Shown here piece after piece: positions 24,071 through 35,437 of a DNA stretch of 64,000 bases (position 1 is its first letter; every line of letters starts with the position of its first letter). Under the pieces are notes generated by a model that was not told the origin of the DNA, ran no database searches, and saw only the letters and a program-made list of their open reading frames with translations. Origin of the DNA: Pterois miles (lineage: Eukaryota; Chordata; Actinopteri; Perciformes; Scorpaenidae); contig CAMQGK010000638.1 in NCBI GenBank assembly GCA_947000775.1, positions 24,803,001 through 24,867,000 on the forward strand, read 5' to 3'. A program made the translations under genes and the position numbers.

Positions 24071-24214
24071 TTAGGTTCACGTTCCCCTTCGGTTGATGTT
24101 ATTAACAAACACTGCAACTGGAAATAAACTGGGACACATTTGAAATGTGAAAACTGTGAAATGAAAATCAAGAGAAAGACAACCCTGTGTTCTTTGTCTA
24201 CAGTGAGGACTAGG

Positions 24215-24499
24215 ATGGTAAGCAGCCAGCCGAAGTACGAGCTGATCCAGGAGGTGGGGCGTGGCAGTTACGGCGTGGTCTATGAGGCAGTAGTGAAGCG
24301 CACAGGGGCCCGGGTGGCGGTGAAGAAGATCCGCTGCCACTCTCCGGAGAATGTGGAGCTGGCGCTGAGGGAGTTCTGGGCCCTCAGCAGCATCCAAAGC
24401 CAGCACCCAAACGTCATCCACCTGGAGGAGTGTATCCTGCAGCGGGACCAGCTGGCTCAGAGGATGAACCATGGCTCCAGCTCTCCGCTCTACCTGGAG
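24215..24499 (+). CDS. pdik1l: pdik1l coding exon 1 (N-lobe)
   Basis: Acceptor CTACAG ends at 24203, the ATG is at 24215, and the donor is CTGGAG|GTGAGG at 24500, phase 0. It encodes residues 1-95, from MVSSQPKYELIQEVGRGSYG to SSSPLYLE. An in-frame ATG upstream at 24140 lies in the intron and would not be in the mRNA. Confidence 0.95.
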
Positions 24500-27400
24500 G
24501 TGAGGGGAGACAGTTCACTGGGACAGGGTCAGGGTCAGTACTCTGTAGCACAGAACTGTAGAACAGTAATCCCGCTTTGATGCTGCATTCATGTCGAACA
24601 TAACGATGGTTCACCCAAGCTTTAAAATAACACCAACACCACCCAGCATTCAGGCTGTAAGTGGATCTAGAATATGAGGCCATTGAATGTTTGATGTGTT
24701 TACTTCATTTTGAGAGAGTACATAACATAACTTTTAACATAACATAACAAACTCTGCCACACACACACAGTCTGTCGGAAACTCGCTGAAGTTACACTAC
24801 AGCGGGCACGAAGCCACCGGCAACGCTAGCAGCTAGATAAGATAAGATATTCCTTTATTGGTCCCACAGTGGGGAAATTCACAATTCTGCTAACTGTGCA
24901 GTTAGGAGCTGCTAACTGTGCAGTGGAGACTTTTACTGGGAAAGTGGCTGGATGTCCGCAACAGCACACGCAGCACTGTGGCTGCTAACGCTCCTGACGG
25001 TGAACTGGAGACAGTGAACGCAGCACTGTGGCTGCTACAGTAACTCTGCTGACAGTGAACTTGAGACAGTGAATGCAGCACCGTGGCTGCTACAGTAACT
25101 CTCCTGATGGTGAACTGGAGACAGTGAATGCAGCACCGTGGCTGCTACAGTAACTCTCCTGATGGTGAACTGGAGACAGTGAATGCAGCACCGTGGCTGC
25201 TACAGTAACTCTCCTCATAGTGAACTCTTGACTCAGTTGTCTGTTGTGCTCATATGCTGCAGCTGGCGCACTGCCGCATGCGAGGCACAAATCTTGTCAG
25301 TTTATAAAGTTCAGTTATCGGTTAAGAACATTTTTCAAAATAAGCATCCCTATCTCCATGAGAATGACGTCTATTGTGATGATTTGATCAGTGCCCTACA
25401 TAATAATGCAATAATTATCGTTTTGTTTCATATATTAATTTTATTTAATCTGATATGCTGTAATTATACATGAATTCATCATTTGCACCAGTCTTCAAGT
25501 GCCTGTGTCTTGCATTGTTTTCAGTACGTTTTGATAGATTCAAAGTAACACTTGCATATAGAGCAATTGTTGCTCCATAATGGTCAGGGAGGAATAACCA
25601 GACACAGTCAAGTACTGCTGAATTACAGTGAGTAGAAATGCCAGGTTTGGATACCAGACAAGTTTCCACACAAACTATTTCTCCTGCAGCTGTCCAGGCT
25701 GCCAATGTGTGCTTTTAAGAAAACACTGAATAGTGTCTGACCATTACCATGTGATGCATCAGAGGCGCAATGACTGTTGGAGATCAGTCAGACTTGACAC
25801 AATAAATTGATCAAGAGTTTTATCATCATTATACAAACACAATGCATCAACAAGGGCTGTATGTGTATGGCCAAAAAGATGATCACAATTATTTTGATTA
25901 ATATTGATCACAATTATTTATTGATTTTAGGGACGAAATAGTTTTATTGCATTTTCAAATAAACTTTATACCCTCAATTCCATGTCGTGCTACATTTTTG
26001 CTAATTAACAAATCTTTGCATCAAACGTAGACTTAACAGAAGGTTCTTCTTCACCTGAATTCAGTGCATTTTATATGTATTATACAGTATTTACTTTAGT
26101 ATGTAGTATTAATTTTCTACTCTGAACTACAGCAGCAACATTCAATACGAAACATCTTGATCGCCCCCTGATGGCCGGCTGTTAGTTTAGGAAATGCTTG
26201 ATTTGGTGAAGTAGTGTTTCCTATAAGCAGAGCATTTTAAGTCAATATTGCAGTCGATAATGTTCATTTAACTGTGGGAAGCCAAATTCATGATTGATAT
26301 TCAACTAACTATGCAGCCCTAGTGCCAACCTCAAATGGTGCATTGTGTTAGAAGACTTCACAAATATTTACAAGGAATAAATAAGACATGAATCATATAC
26401 AGTAAACGGTTTGTTATGAATATCATCAAGTGCAAAATCAAAGTGACATAAGTAAAAAAAATGAAAGCAATGTGAGTATCACGCAATAACGATAAACTAT
26501 GCCTAGCAAGTGTGATCATCAGCAAAAAGTGGTGCAGTGTGACAGCTTATGTACATTATTAGGACTGTCAATACATTTCAAAAATTTAATTGTGATTAAT
26601 TACATGTTGGCTAATCATGATTAATTGCAAAGTAAGCACTAATTTTTCATTTGTTCAAAATGTCAAAAGAATTTATTACTCTTATCAACATGGGAGTGGG
26701 CAAATGTGCTGCTCTATGCAAATATATGTATATATTTATTATTGGAAATCAGTTAACAACACAAAACATTGACAAATATTGTCCAGAACCCCTCACAGGT
26801 TCTGCATTTATGCGCAAATCATAACATGGCAAATTGCAACCCAACAGTCAACAACAGCTGTCAGTGTGCTGACTTGACTATGGCTTGCCCCAAACTGCAT
26901 GTGATTATCATAGAGTGGGCATGTCTATAAAGGGGAGACTCGTTGCTACCCATAGAACCCATTTACATTCACATATCTGGAGATCAGAGTCAAGGACCCC
27001 TGTAGCTTTATTTAAAACTCCTTTCTGTATGACCAATGGATTCATTAGTTAATGTAGTTTCATATCTTACCAGTATCTTCAACCTAAAAATCACAAATTG
27101 TATTAATGCATTAAAGAAATTATTGGCATTAAATCAAATTTAAGGGCTGCATGGTGGTGCAGTGGTTAGCACTGTGGCCTCACAGCAAGAGGGTAGCAGG
27201 TTTGCATGTTCTTCCTGTGTTAGCTTGGGTTTTCTCCAGGTTCTCCGGCTTCCTCCCACAGTCCCAAAGACATGCAGGTTAATTGCTGCCCGTAGGTGTG
27301 AATGTGAGCATGAATGGTTGTCTGTCTCTATGTGCGATGGACTGACGACCTGTCCAGGGTGTACCTTGCTTTCGCCCAGTGTCAGCTGGGATCGGCTCCA

Positions 27401-30400
27401 GCCCCCCATGACCCCTAACAGGATAAGTGGTTGCAGATGGATGGGCATGTGAAATATAACTAGTGAGTGTGCAAACATCAGCAGCAGTAAAAGTCCAGTA
27501 AAGGTGCAGTGTGGCAGCCAATGTATTGTCTATCATTATTATTTAAAATAAATATCAATCCTTAGCCTGGCTGGCGGTCCAAACATAACCATAAACCTCC
27601 ATTTAAAGGGCCTGTAACAATAAAGATCAGCTAATCTCATTATCTGCCTCACGCAGTTGCTCAACTTGTTTGCTTACTGCCAAAAGCAGATCTTGTCAAT
27701 ATCTATTGACTGAATCTTTGTTGGTGACACAAGTTGTTCACAAGTCACAGAGATGATGGCAGATTTCAGAGGACAGCAGCCTTTTGTCTGCTGTAAAGGG
27801 CCATTTTAACAGACGTTTGGCCACGTGTTGCTGTGTTTTAAAATAGACTAACTTATTTTTTTGTCATGAATTTGGAAGCCTGTTTTGATTCACAAAGTAT
27901 GTTGTGATATCCTTTTTTCCTTCCTTTACCAACCACAGTTTACAGATCACAATATTTCTGTGACAATGTAGACCTAATTGGTTAAATATAAATGTTAGAT
28001 ATTTTTTAAAACAACGCAAAGTGGGTCATTTGTTGTGTAAATTCATATTACAATGTGATTAATTATGGAGACAGAAAATATCTGTGCAAATATTGGCACT
28101 TGGAATAATAAGCATGCAGTGAAACCCTGGTTTATATTCATGTGTGTGTGCTGCTGATGTGCATTAGCAGAAGAACTGGAAGTTTCCAGTTGGCTCTGTG
28201 TTGTCTCTGGCTTCCACAGTCACATGAACGGGTTATCAAGGGTTTGGGGAGGGATTGTGTTGAGGGGGTAAACCTGTCTGCAGCCTGTCATGTCGCAGTA
28301 CCTCCCCGCTGCCTGACGTCGGGCTCACAGGCACTCTGCCGGTGCCTGATTATAGTCTCTCAGCGGCATGCGGTGCTATTGTCAGACCGACCGTTCATTG
28401 CGTTTTCTGCAGCGCTAGCATTGGCCACTCTCCCAGAATCTCTTTTATTCCAGCTCCTCTTTATTGCTCTGTAACATTCCAGTATGTGCTTACAGAAGAA
28501 CAAATAATAATAGGGCAGAATTATCTGACCGCACCAACTGTGGGATAATTTGCCTCTATTCTTTTTGGGTAGTGGATTCTTTGGCTAGTGGCATGTAAAA
28601 CAATTTGCAGCCATTTGTGTACAGCAGGATTTGTACTACACGGAGCATTGTGTTGCTTGGAAAGCAGTTTACATCAAAAGCCTTAATGTGTGGTTCAGCC
28701 AGCCTCAACAACTTAAACAAATTTTTCTATTGCAACTGAGCTTTAACTTCTGACACTGGTTACATACCAGCTGAGACGACACATCGATCTACAGTGTACG
28801 CACACTTCAACTCTCCCTTCGTCCTCAGCTGACATTTGAAATGTTATCATCACTTCCTCTTCCACTGACATTTCCATTTCCTTCATCGTACTTTACAACT
28901 GACATTTCAACTGCATTGATCCCTTGTTATTCACATTTTAACTGCATGCGTCTCGTCGACTTCAACTGACATTTCAGCTGCCATCATCCAGTATTAATTA
29001 CGTTAACGAAAACTATGACGAAATGTATTTGTCAACGACCTTTTTTTCCTCTGGCTAAGACGAGATGATGACAAGGTGGCACCAATGTCATTCATTCATC
29101 GTCAACCACTTACGTGGGGTCAGGTCGCAGGGGCAACAGCTCCATCAGGGGACCCCAAACTTCCCTTTCCCTAGCCACATTAACCAGCTCAGACTGGGGG
29201 ATCCCGAGGCGTTCCCAGGTCAGTGTGGAGATATAATCTCTCCATCTAGTCCTGGGTCTTCACCGGGGCCTCCTCCCAGCTGGTCGTGCCTGGAACACCT
29301 CCCTAGTGAGGCGCCCAGGGGGACATCCTTTCCAGATGCCCTAACCACCTCAACTGGCTCCTTTCAACGCAAAGGAGCAGCTGCTCTACTCCGAGTCCGT
29401 CAGAGATGGCTGAGCTTCTCACCCTATCTCTAAGGGAGACACCAGCCACCCTCTGAGCAAACCCATTTCAGCTGCTTTGTACTTGCGATCTAGTTCTTTG
29501 GGTGATGACCCAGCCCTCATGACCACAGGTGAGAGTAGGATGTCATTAAACACTAATGCCAAATTCAGACTAGGCAGTGACGAAGTTTAGCTCGCCGCAA
29601 GAATTACATTTCTCTGCTGGCAGGAGGTTATATTCATGTGTTTTAGTGTTTTAAAAAATTCCTTGTAACACAATGTCGCAGGGGTCACAGGATCTGTTTC
29701 CTGATTGGCTGCAGGTTCTGCATGGCAGCTGACCTCAGGTTGCACTTCACTGCTGCTGTGGTGTGAATTCACATTAACAAAACATGCAATATGGCTGACG
29801 AATAAAGAGGAGACTGAAATTTAGTTTAAAAGATAAAAAAAAATATATATATTTTCGTCCATTTCAACTTCTCTTCTCCTTCTCTCTATCACTCCATTGC
29901 TCTCAAACACAAACGCACCACCACTCAATCCATCCCTGTCCTTGTGTTACTATAATGCTTAAAGTTGGTTTACGGGTCCAGTTTTTGTGGTTGATTCACA
30001 CGTATTATTTGCATGTTGCACGGTGCAGATAGGCTCCCGTAACGGGCCGGGTGGGTGTGACTGAACCACGCGTCAGTCAGGAAGACTCGGAGTAGCAGAG
30101 CTGAATCATTCAACCCGTGTTTTCCATCAGATAATGAGAAGATAAAATCTTATGTGAAATAAGTTTGACAAAATGACAAAAATATTGGTTTGGCTGGACT
30201 ATATTGATGAAATGTTCAATATAATCTGATGATTTTAAAAGGACGTTTGACACAGGACAGCCTAAATAAAAAAAAAAAGCTGACAGAGAGAAATCATTTT
30301 GACTAGAAGTTAATGTAATGACTTTTCATCAATTAAAACTATGAAGGATAAAAATGACTAAAATGTTACTAAAACTAATAATTATTTTCATCTAATTGAC

Positions 30401-32811
30401 TCTGCCACTGATATTTCAATGGCTTTCAGTAGTTACACATCAGTTCCTCTCTTACTCTTCAATTGACACTTCAGTGGTTGTGCTAGAAGGTAACCCACAA
30501 GTTGGGAAACCGTTCTGAGATGGTTAAGATTAGGCATTGACCTTGAATATTTTTTTTGATAGTTTTGCACATTTTCACAATCTGCAGGTTAACTTCTAGA
30601 CTTGACCCATTTCAGTAGCTTTCATCTTTTACGCTTAAAACTGATAATTTCCACTACATTCATCTGTCAAGGTGCTTTCAGACAGTGGTTGCTGCTGCCG
30701 CTGCTATCGTTTTCAATGTAAACATGGCGAGATAGTGATCAGTGGCTACGGAAAGGAGAGTGAGAACGGCAGCGGCGACTGCTCACTATCTCCTTTGCTC
30801 TTCAACTGAGAATTCAATGACTTTCAGCGCCTCTATTTTAACTGCCATTTCAGCTTTTCTCACTAATTCTCACTAATTCTCACTATCAACTGCCACTTCA
30901 ACCTCTTGTGTTATATACAACCTTTACAAATTTTCCAAAAGTAGCTGCTTATAATCTACATTTTTCTTTAACAAACCTGTAGCTTTTCTGTGTTTCATAC
31001 AAAACCATCTATCAAATTCCAAAAGGGCGTCCCATTTAATCTTAATTTAACGTGAGATAGATGAAACCTCACAGGTTTGCGGTCCGCTGTCAAAAAGGGA
31101 GATTAAATGAACTCACTTCCTGCAGCAGGCATAAAAGATGAGAAGCCTCTCACGCTGCTTTGATTTGAAAAATGGCCCATAAAGGAAGGTGGGAGACAAC
31201 ATGTCGTGAATACAAAGCCACAGCAACCTTGCTTGTTTAGTTATGAGTGACATTTTCTCCTTCTTACACTGCAGAGCTGTTTGCCACGGTATATCTGCTG
31301 GTGCCCGATGTAAATGCCCCATGGTCCATCACAGTTTGGCTTTGCTTGTCTTTAAACACGTTCTGCCTTTTAACCAGTAACACTATGAAATCTAAACAAA
31401 TCTGTGAAACACCGTACTGTATTCAAAGTAATTCCAGGTCAATTGTCTCCTTACATCTACATTACTACTACTGCTTCTATTTCATATCCAGCAGAGTTGC
31501 AGTATACGGTGCAGTGTGTAGTCAAGCATGGTATGAAGTAAACATCCTATTAGGGATGTCAACAGTTAACCGTTAATTGGTTAACCACCAAGAATATTTT
31601 TGACCGGCTGAACATGTGCGCCAAAAAGAAGCTGGGCTGTTCAGACAGGATGTGACACAGCTGGACACACAACAAACACACACCAGGTCCGGCGTCAGGG
31701 AGCATGTGTGTCCAACTCTGTGCGAATTAAACAGCAGGCGAGAAAGCAGGCAAAGATATGGAGAATACCAATCAAACTATTTAGTAACAATGAAGAACTT
31801 CAGCAAAGCCAATGGAAAATAAAATAAAAGGTAAGACGTGTAACACAAAACATAAAAATTCAGCACCTGTAAATAGCACAATGGCAAAGTTCATTGAGTC
31901 AGTGGAGCGCCGGACTAAAAGGAAATTGTCATTGTCATTTTTTTTTTTTTTTTTAAATGAACCGGTCGGTTTCTGGTTAATTGATGTCGTGGTAATACTC
32001 TGCTGTATTTTTGGCCACGCAGTGGTCTCATATTGACTTAGTTTTTCCTCTTTCTGCTTTCCTCCTGCAGCTAGTGGAGACGTCTCTGAAAGGCGAGATC
32101 ACATTCGACCCGTGCTGTGCCTACTACCTGTGGTTCGTCATGGACTTCTGTGACGGGGGCGACATGAACGCCTACCTGCTGTCCCGCAAGCCCAGCCGCA
32201 AGACCAACACCAGCTTCATGCTGCAGCTGGGCAGCGCCCTGGCCTTCCTGCACCGCAACCAGATCATACACCGCGACCTCAAACCGGACAACATCCTCAT
32301 CTCCCAGGCCTGCACGCCGACCGGTTCGTGCGAGCCCACCCTCAAAGTGGCCGACTTTGGCCTGAGCAAGGTCTGCTCCACCTCTGGGCTCAACCCGGAG
32401 GAGCCGGCCAGCGTCAACAAGTGCTTCCTGTCCACGGCGTGCGGAACAGACTTCTACATGGCCCCGGAGGTCTGGGAGGGCCACTACACGGCCAAAGCGG
32501 ATATCTTCGCCCTGGGAGTGATTATCTGGGCCATGGTGGAGCGCATCACCTTTGTGGACGTGGAGACGCAGAAGGAGCTGCTGGGGAGCTACGTGCAGCA
32601 GGGCTCAGAGATTGTACCTTTAGGGGAGGCCCTGCTGGAGAACCCAAAGATGGAGCTGCTGATCCCTGCTAGGAAAAAGAGCATGAACAGCCACATGAAG
32701 CAGCTGATCAGGGAGATGCTGTCGGCCAACCCGCAGGAACGGCCCGACGCCTTTGAACTGGAGCTCAGACTGGTCCGTATCGCCTGCAGAGAGCTGGACT
32801 GGGACACGTGA
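24215..32811 (+). CDS. pdik1l: pdik1l, serine/threonine protein kinase (whole coding span)
   Basis: This gene encodes PDIK1L (PDLIM1-interacting kinase 1-like), a serine/threonine kinase of the same small family as STK35, reported as nuclear; its substrates are poorly known. Two coding exons (24215-24499 and 32071-32811) join in phase 0 to give 341 residues, the same length as I remember for the human protein. Visible kinase elements are the glycine loop GRGSYGVVY (15-23), VAVKK with the ATP-binding Lys at about 37, a Glu-rich helix C region (ENVELALREF), MDFCDGGDM at the hinge (119-127), the catalytic loop HRDLKPDN (162-169), DFG (190-192), a long activation segment with GTDFYMAPE (220-228), and the conserved end ERPDAFELELRL. 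All catalytic residues are intact. The start has A at -3 and G at +4. A 7.6-kb intron full of repeats separates the exons. Identity is very secure. Confidence 0.96.
24834..24893 (-). repeat. Retroposon 3' tail, inverted
   Basis: Repeated GATAA is followed by ATTCCTTTATTGGTCCCACA and GTGGGGAAATT, the reverse complement of the tail seen at 10605-10675 and on the SINE at 44612-44935. Confidence 0.65.
24968..25233. repeat. 55-bp tandem repeat, about 4.8 copies
   Basis: The unit begins CAGCACCGTGGCTGCTACAG and ends TGGAGACAGTGAATG. Starts lie at 24971, 25021, 25076, 25131 and 25186, so the period is 55 bp except for the first unit, which lacks five bases. It directly follows an inverted retroposon tail. 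Confidence 0.9.
25850..26321. mobile_element. Small hAT-like element
   Basis: It starts AGGGCTGTATGTGTATGGCC and ends with TATGCAGCCCT, giving short inverted ends AGGGCTG/CAGCCCT. Near the start it has A/T-rich inverted motifs (GATCACAATTATTTTGATTA). No coding capacity. The hAT label is by resemblance of the ends only. Confidence 0.4.
26562..27142. mobile_element. Decayed DNA-transposon-like repeat
   Basis: It begins AGGACTGTCAATACATTTCA, followed by TTAATTGTGATTAATTACAT, the worn form of a common fish repeat of the ACTGTCAA-CGATTAA type. It ends in TATTAATGCATTAAAGAAAT. A SINE is inserted right behind it at 27147. Confidence 0.4.
27147..27450 (+). mobile_element. tRNA-derived SINE, nearly full length
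   Basis: It starts GGCTGCATGGTGGTGCAGTG, followed by GTTAGCACTGTGGCCTCACA and AGCAAGAGGGTAGCAGGTTTG (a worn polymerase III B box). The shared middle is CATGTTCTTCCTGTGTTAGC and the tail is CGATGGACTGACGACCTGTC to GGATAAGTGGTTGCAGATGG. A second nearly full copy is at 61366-61690 and a 5' part at 58964-59100; tails alone occur at 13676 and 47243. Confidence 0.75.
28770..30910 (+). repeat. Degenerate ACTGACATTTCAACTG repeat, split by insertions
   Basis: Loose repeats of TTCAACTGACATTTCA with TTCATC spacers occur at about 28800-28990 and resume at about 30400-30910 (CTCTTCAATTGACACTTCAG, TTTTAACTGCCATTTCAGC). The 1.4 kb between them is another element (GTTAACGAAAACTATGACGA at 29001, ACTAAAACTAATAATTATTT at 30370) that itself contains a LINE 3' fragment. 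Confidence 0.5.
29088..29545 (-). mobile_element. LINE 3' fragment (reverse transcriptase C-terminus), broken
   Basis: It aligns along its length with 41568-41945 in the same orientation (shared GGGGGATCCCGAGGCGTTCC, TCTCCATCTAGTCCTGGGTC, ACCACCTCAACTGGCTCCTT). Read on the minus strand it is the end of a non-LTR reverse transcriptase ORF with frame breaks. Clade not assigned (L2/RTE type by resemblance). Confidence 0.7.
31553..31990. mobile_element. hAT-like element just upstream of pdik1l coding exon 2
   Basis: It begins AGGGATGTCAACAGTTAACC and GTTAATTGGTTAACC, and ends GAACCGGTCGGTTTCTGGTT and AATTGATGTC, so the ends carry related GTTAACC/GGTTAA inverted motifs. It contains a T-run at 31939-31954. 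The element ends about 80 bases upstream of the acceptor at 32070. Confidence 0.45.
32071..32811 (+). CDS. pdik1l: pdik1l coding exon 2 (C-lobe, catalytic residues)
   Basis: Acceptor TTTCCTCCTGCAG|CTA, phase 0; stop TGA at 32809-32811. It encodes residues 96-341 from LVETSLKGE, with HRDLKPDN, DFGLSK, the TACGTDFYMAPEVWEG activation segment and ending WDT. The exon is distinctly GC-rich compared with its A/T-rich surroundings. Two changes near the catalytic region (AFLHRN, SQACTPTGSCEP) are ordinary variation. Confidence 0.97.
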   Translation, partial: LVETSLKGEITFDPCCAYYLWFVMDFCDGGDMNAYLLSRKPSRKTNTSFMLQLGSALAFLHRNQIIHRDLKPDNILISQACTPTGSCEPTLKVADFGLSKVCSTSGLNPEEPASVNKCFLSTACGTDFYMAPEVWEGHYTAKADIFALGVIIWAMVERITFVDVETQKELLGSYVQQGSEIVPLGEALLENPKMELLIPARKKSMNSHMKQLIREMLSANPQERPDAFELELRLVRIACRELDWDT

Positions 32812-35049
32812 TGGACGAGCAAACGACGCCACAGACTCAGCCGATCAAGCACATTTACATCAGCTACTGTTAATGTAGATCACTTAACAGGGGATTATTG
32901 TTTGTTTTTAAACTCGGGAACAATAATTAGAATAGTTTGTATCATGGCTTAACTTCATCTACTGTCCAAGCACATGCAGTCCTCTACTAGCTGTGTCTTT
33001 TATATTGGAGGGGAGAGGTGTGACACCCACCGTCGCTGCTGCTGCTCCAAATTGCAGCTTAGTCTCAGGCTAATCACATCACAGCTTCCACTTCCTCCTT
33101 ACAGAATCACTCAAGCGTGCTGGAAGAGCAAAATGACCCCAAAAAGTCCTGGATTTAATTAGAAGAGAAAGTCAAAGTGACACTGAGGCAGTTTGTCTAC
33201 AAATAACCATCTTGGACTCGGTGCTAATTGTTACCAAATGCAATATGAGACATTATCCTGTGATCATTACAGCGCACATTTATCCAAAGGGCCAACATTA
33301 ATGTTTTGAATGTTGGAAGGCTTTGACAGAACCTGACTTACAAACTGAATTCAGCCTCGTATACAGCCACCAGCATTCATACTTGCATCAAGATTCGATT
33401 CTGTTTTTGGCATTAATGCTCAGGTAATAAAAACATGCAGCTGATGGTATTTGTAGACAAACATCTGTTTTTCTCAGTAGTTTTTCATGGGAAAATACCA
33501 AACTTTGGTGCTTGAAGATGTTTTTCTTTCTACAGGCTGCTTTGTAGGTTGAATGGGTGGGGGACATTTTATCAGTTAGTGACCAGCCAGCAGGTGCTTG
33601 CGGTTGCATTTTTCCCTCTCTCTGCCCATTACAGACTTCGAGATAAGTTGAGTGGTCCCAGACACGCCCCTAACCAGTATACCCGAATGTATATCCATCA
33701 GGACAGGTCACCTTTATTTTTTATAGAGCCTTAAACACAAAACACTTCACACAGTTTATGAGGAAGAGCTTAAATGGTGATACTCGTTTATTACAACTTG
33801 GTTCATACTTTCAAAGCTATAGCCATTGTTTCCTTTCAGTAATTAAGTTGGGCGATGCGGTAAACTGACACCGTCAGCCAACAACCAACAACTGCCAATA
33901 TGTTCCCCATATGGGAGATGTGTTCAAGCAGCGAGTTTGGTGCATTCCACAAGCTCTCTTTGCCTTTTTTAGTCTAATAAATAAACAAAGTAAAGTCACA
34001 TGATGTGCAAAGGAACAAAGGAAAAGAAATATTCTCCTTAAACAGAAAAATACAATTGTACAACTGTGAATTCAGGTTTCTCTCGGTTACTGAACTAAGA
34101 CACCAAATTCACACTAGAGCAACGGTGAAGTTTGGCCTGTGATGATCTGCCGTGCAGCATCTATGAAAAGCTGCTGTAGTGAACTCAGTGAGATCCTGTG
34201 ACCCCTGTGACATGTTGACCTGTGTTACAAAGAATTTATTCTCATCTGAAACACATGAGCACGCCTCCCAGCTGCAGAAAAATATAATTATTGCGGCTGC
34301 CGCTGTCTGGAGTGAATTTGGCTTATCGTTAACTTAATTGCCTTGTGAACTTGTTGTAAAACAAGCTTCATTCAAACTCGACAAACAAAATGAAACTCAC
34401 CAAAACTGCCTTCCACTGTTAAAACAATCACCAGCTCTGGTTGGTTGAAATTAACCCTTAATTCACAGAGTTAATGTGAAAATATGCCGTCTCTGCCCAC
34501 TGAGCAGCAGCTCTCACTCATTCTTCCAAGGCAGACCATTAATTTAGCAAAATAAAATGACAACTATCGCCCTTAAAAAACAACCGACGATATACTCAGC
34601 CAATCACATTTATATTCCTTTAATTCCCCAACCCTACACTGTGTTATCTGACCCGTCACTAAGCCCTGCCAGCATTTGTTACTGTGTCTATGCCTTTTTA
34701 ACTTCATGTTTTAGCATTGCATGAATGCAGTTCACAGTGATGGCATTAGCAGATTCACCACTCAAAATGTGTGGTAATTTTATCTTAGACAGAAATGGAT
34801 AAAACCTTCTAGTTTTTAGTAGGTGACTGTCGATATTGCCTGCTGAAATGACAGCTGTCATTGCAGATATTACTAGCTGTACAGTAGCTAGCTAATGCTG
34901 ATGTTAACTTTGAGTCGGAAAACTTTTTAATCTCTGGTGCTCATTCAGTTTCTTTGTGTAATGAGGGATTATTACCATCAGATAATGAGGTTTAGGTAAT
35001 ATATTTACTCATTTAAGACCTGTTTGATTACGTTTCTTTCCCCATTTTA

Positions 35050-35437
35050 GGGATGTGCATTGCAAGCTAAAATACTATTAGAAAATCACTCTGAATGATT
35101 TGATTATTATTAGAAAATTACCGTATGAAAATGACATGTAGCATTGGCTCATTTTCCCATCAAACGCGGTGGATTAAGAGTTTATTGTAACCATTTTGTT
35201 GGAACAGTGGAAAAGGGCGGTGTAAAGACAAACCATGACGGGTTCGGAGGGTTTTATTTTGTTTATGTTGGGTTTGAATGACGATATATTCGGCTGCTTG
35301 AACAGCTGATCTACTTGTTGAAACTTGGGCGCAGCGCTGCTTGGCAGTTTGTTTTAAAACATGAGGAACAGTCGCATAAACTATTTGAGTTTTTATACCT
35401 TTACGAGTATTCGAATAATCGTAAATCACGTCCCTAC
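35050..35437. mobile_element. Short hAT-like MITE
   Basis: The left end TAGGGATGTGCATT is mirrored by AATCACGTCCCTA at the right. Flanking CCCCATTT and CCCCGTTG could be a worn 8-bp target duplication. No ORF of note. Confidence 0.45.

Larger units (their letters stand above)
20067..24203 (+). other. Intron between pdik1l exon 1 and the first coding exon
   Basis: No coding sequence recognised. It holds a (CA)n tract, a large minisatellite (20949-22195), A/T-rich decayed elements (22230-22440, 23740-23860) and a repeat at 23899-24070. Confidence 0.5.

Noticed and set aside
32071..32484. Minus-strand frame of 137 codons inside pdik1l
   Set aside because: Shadow of a GC-rich kinase exon; no independent domain.
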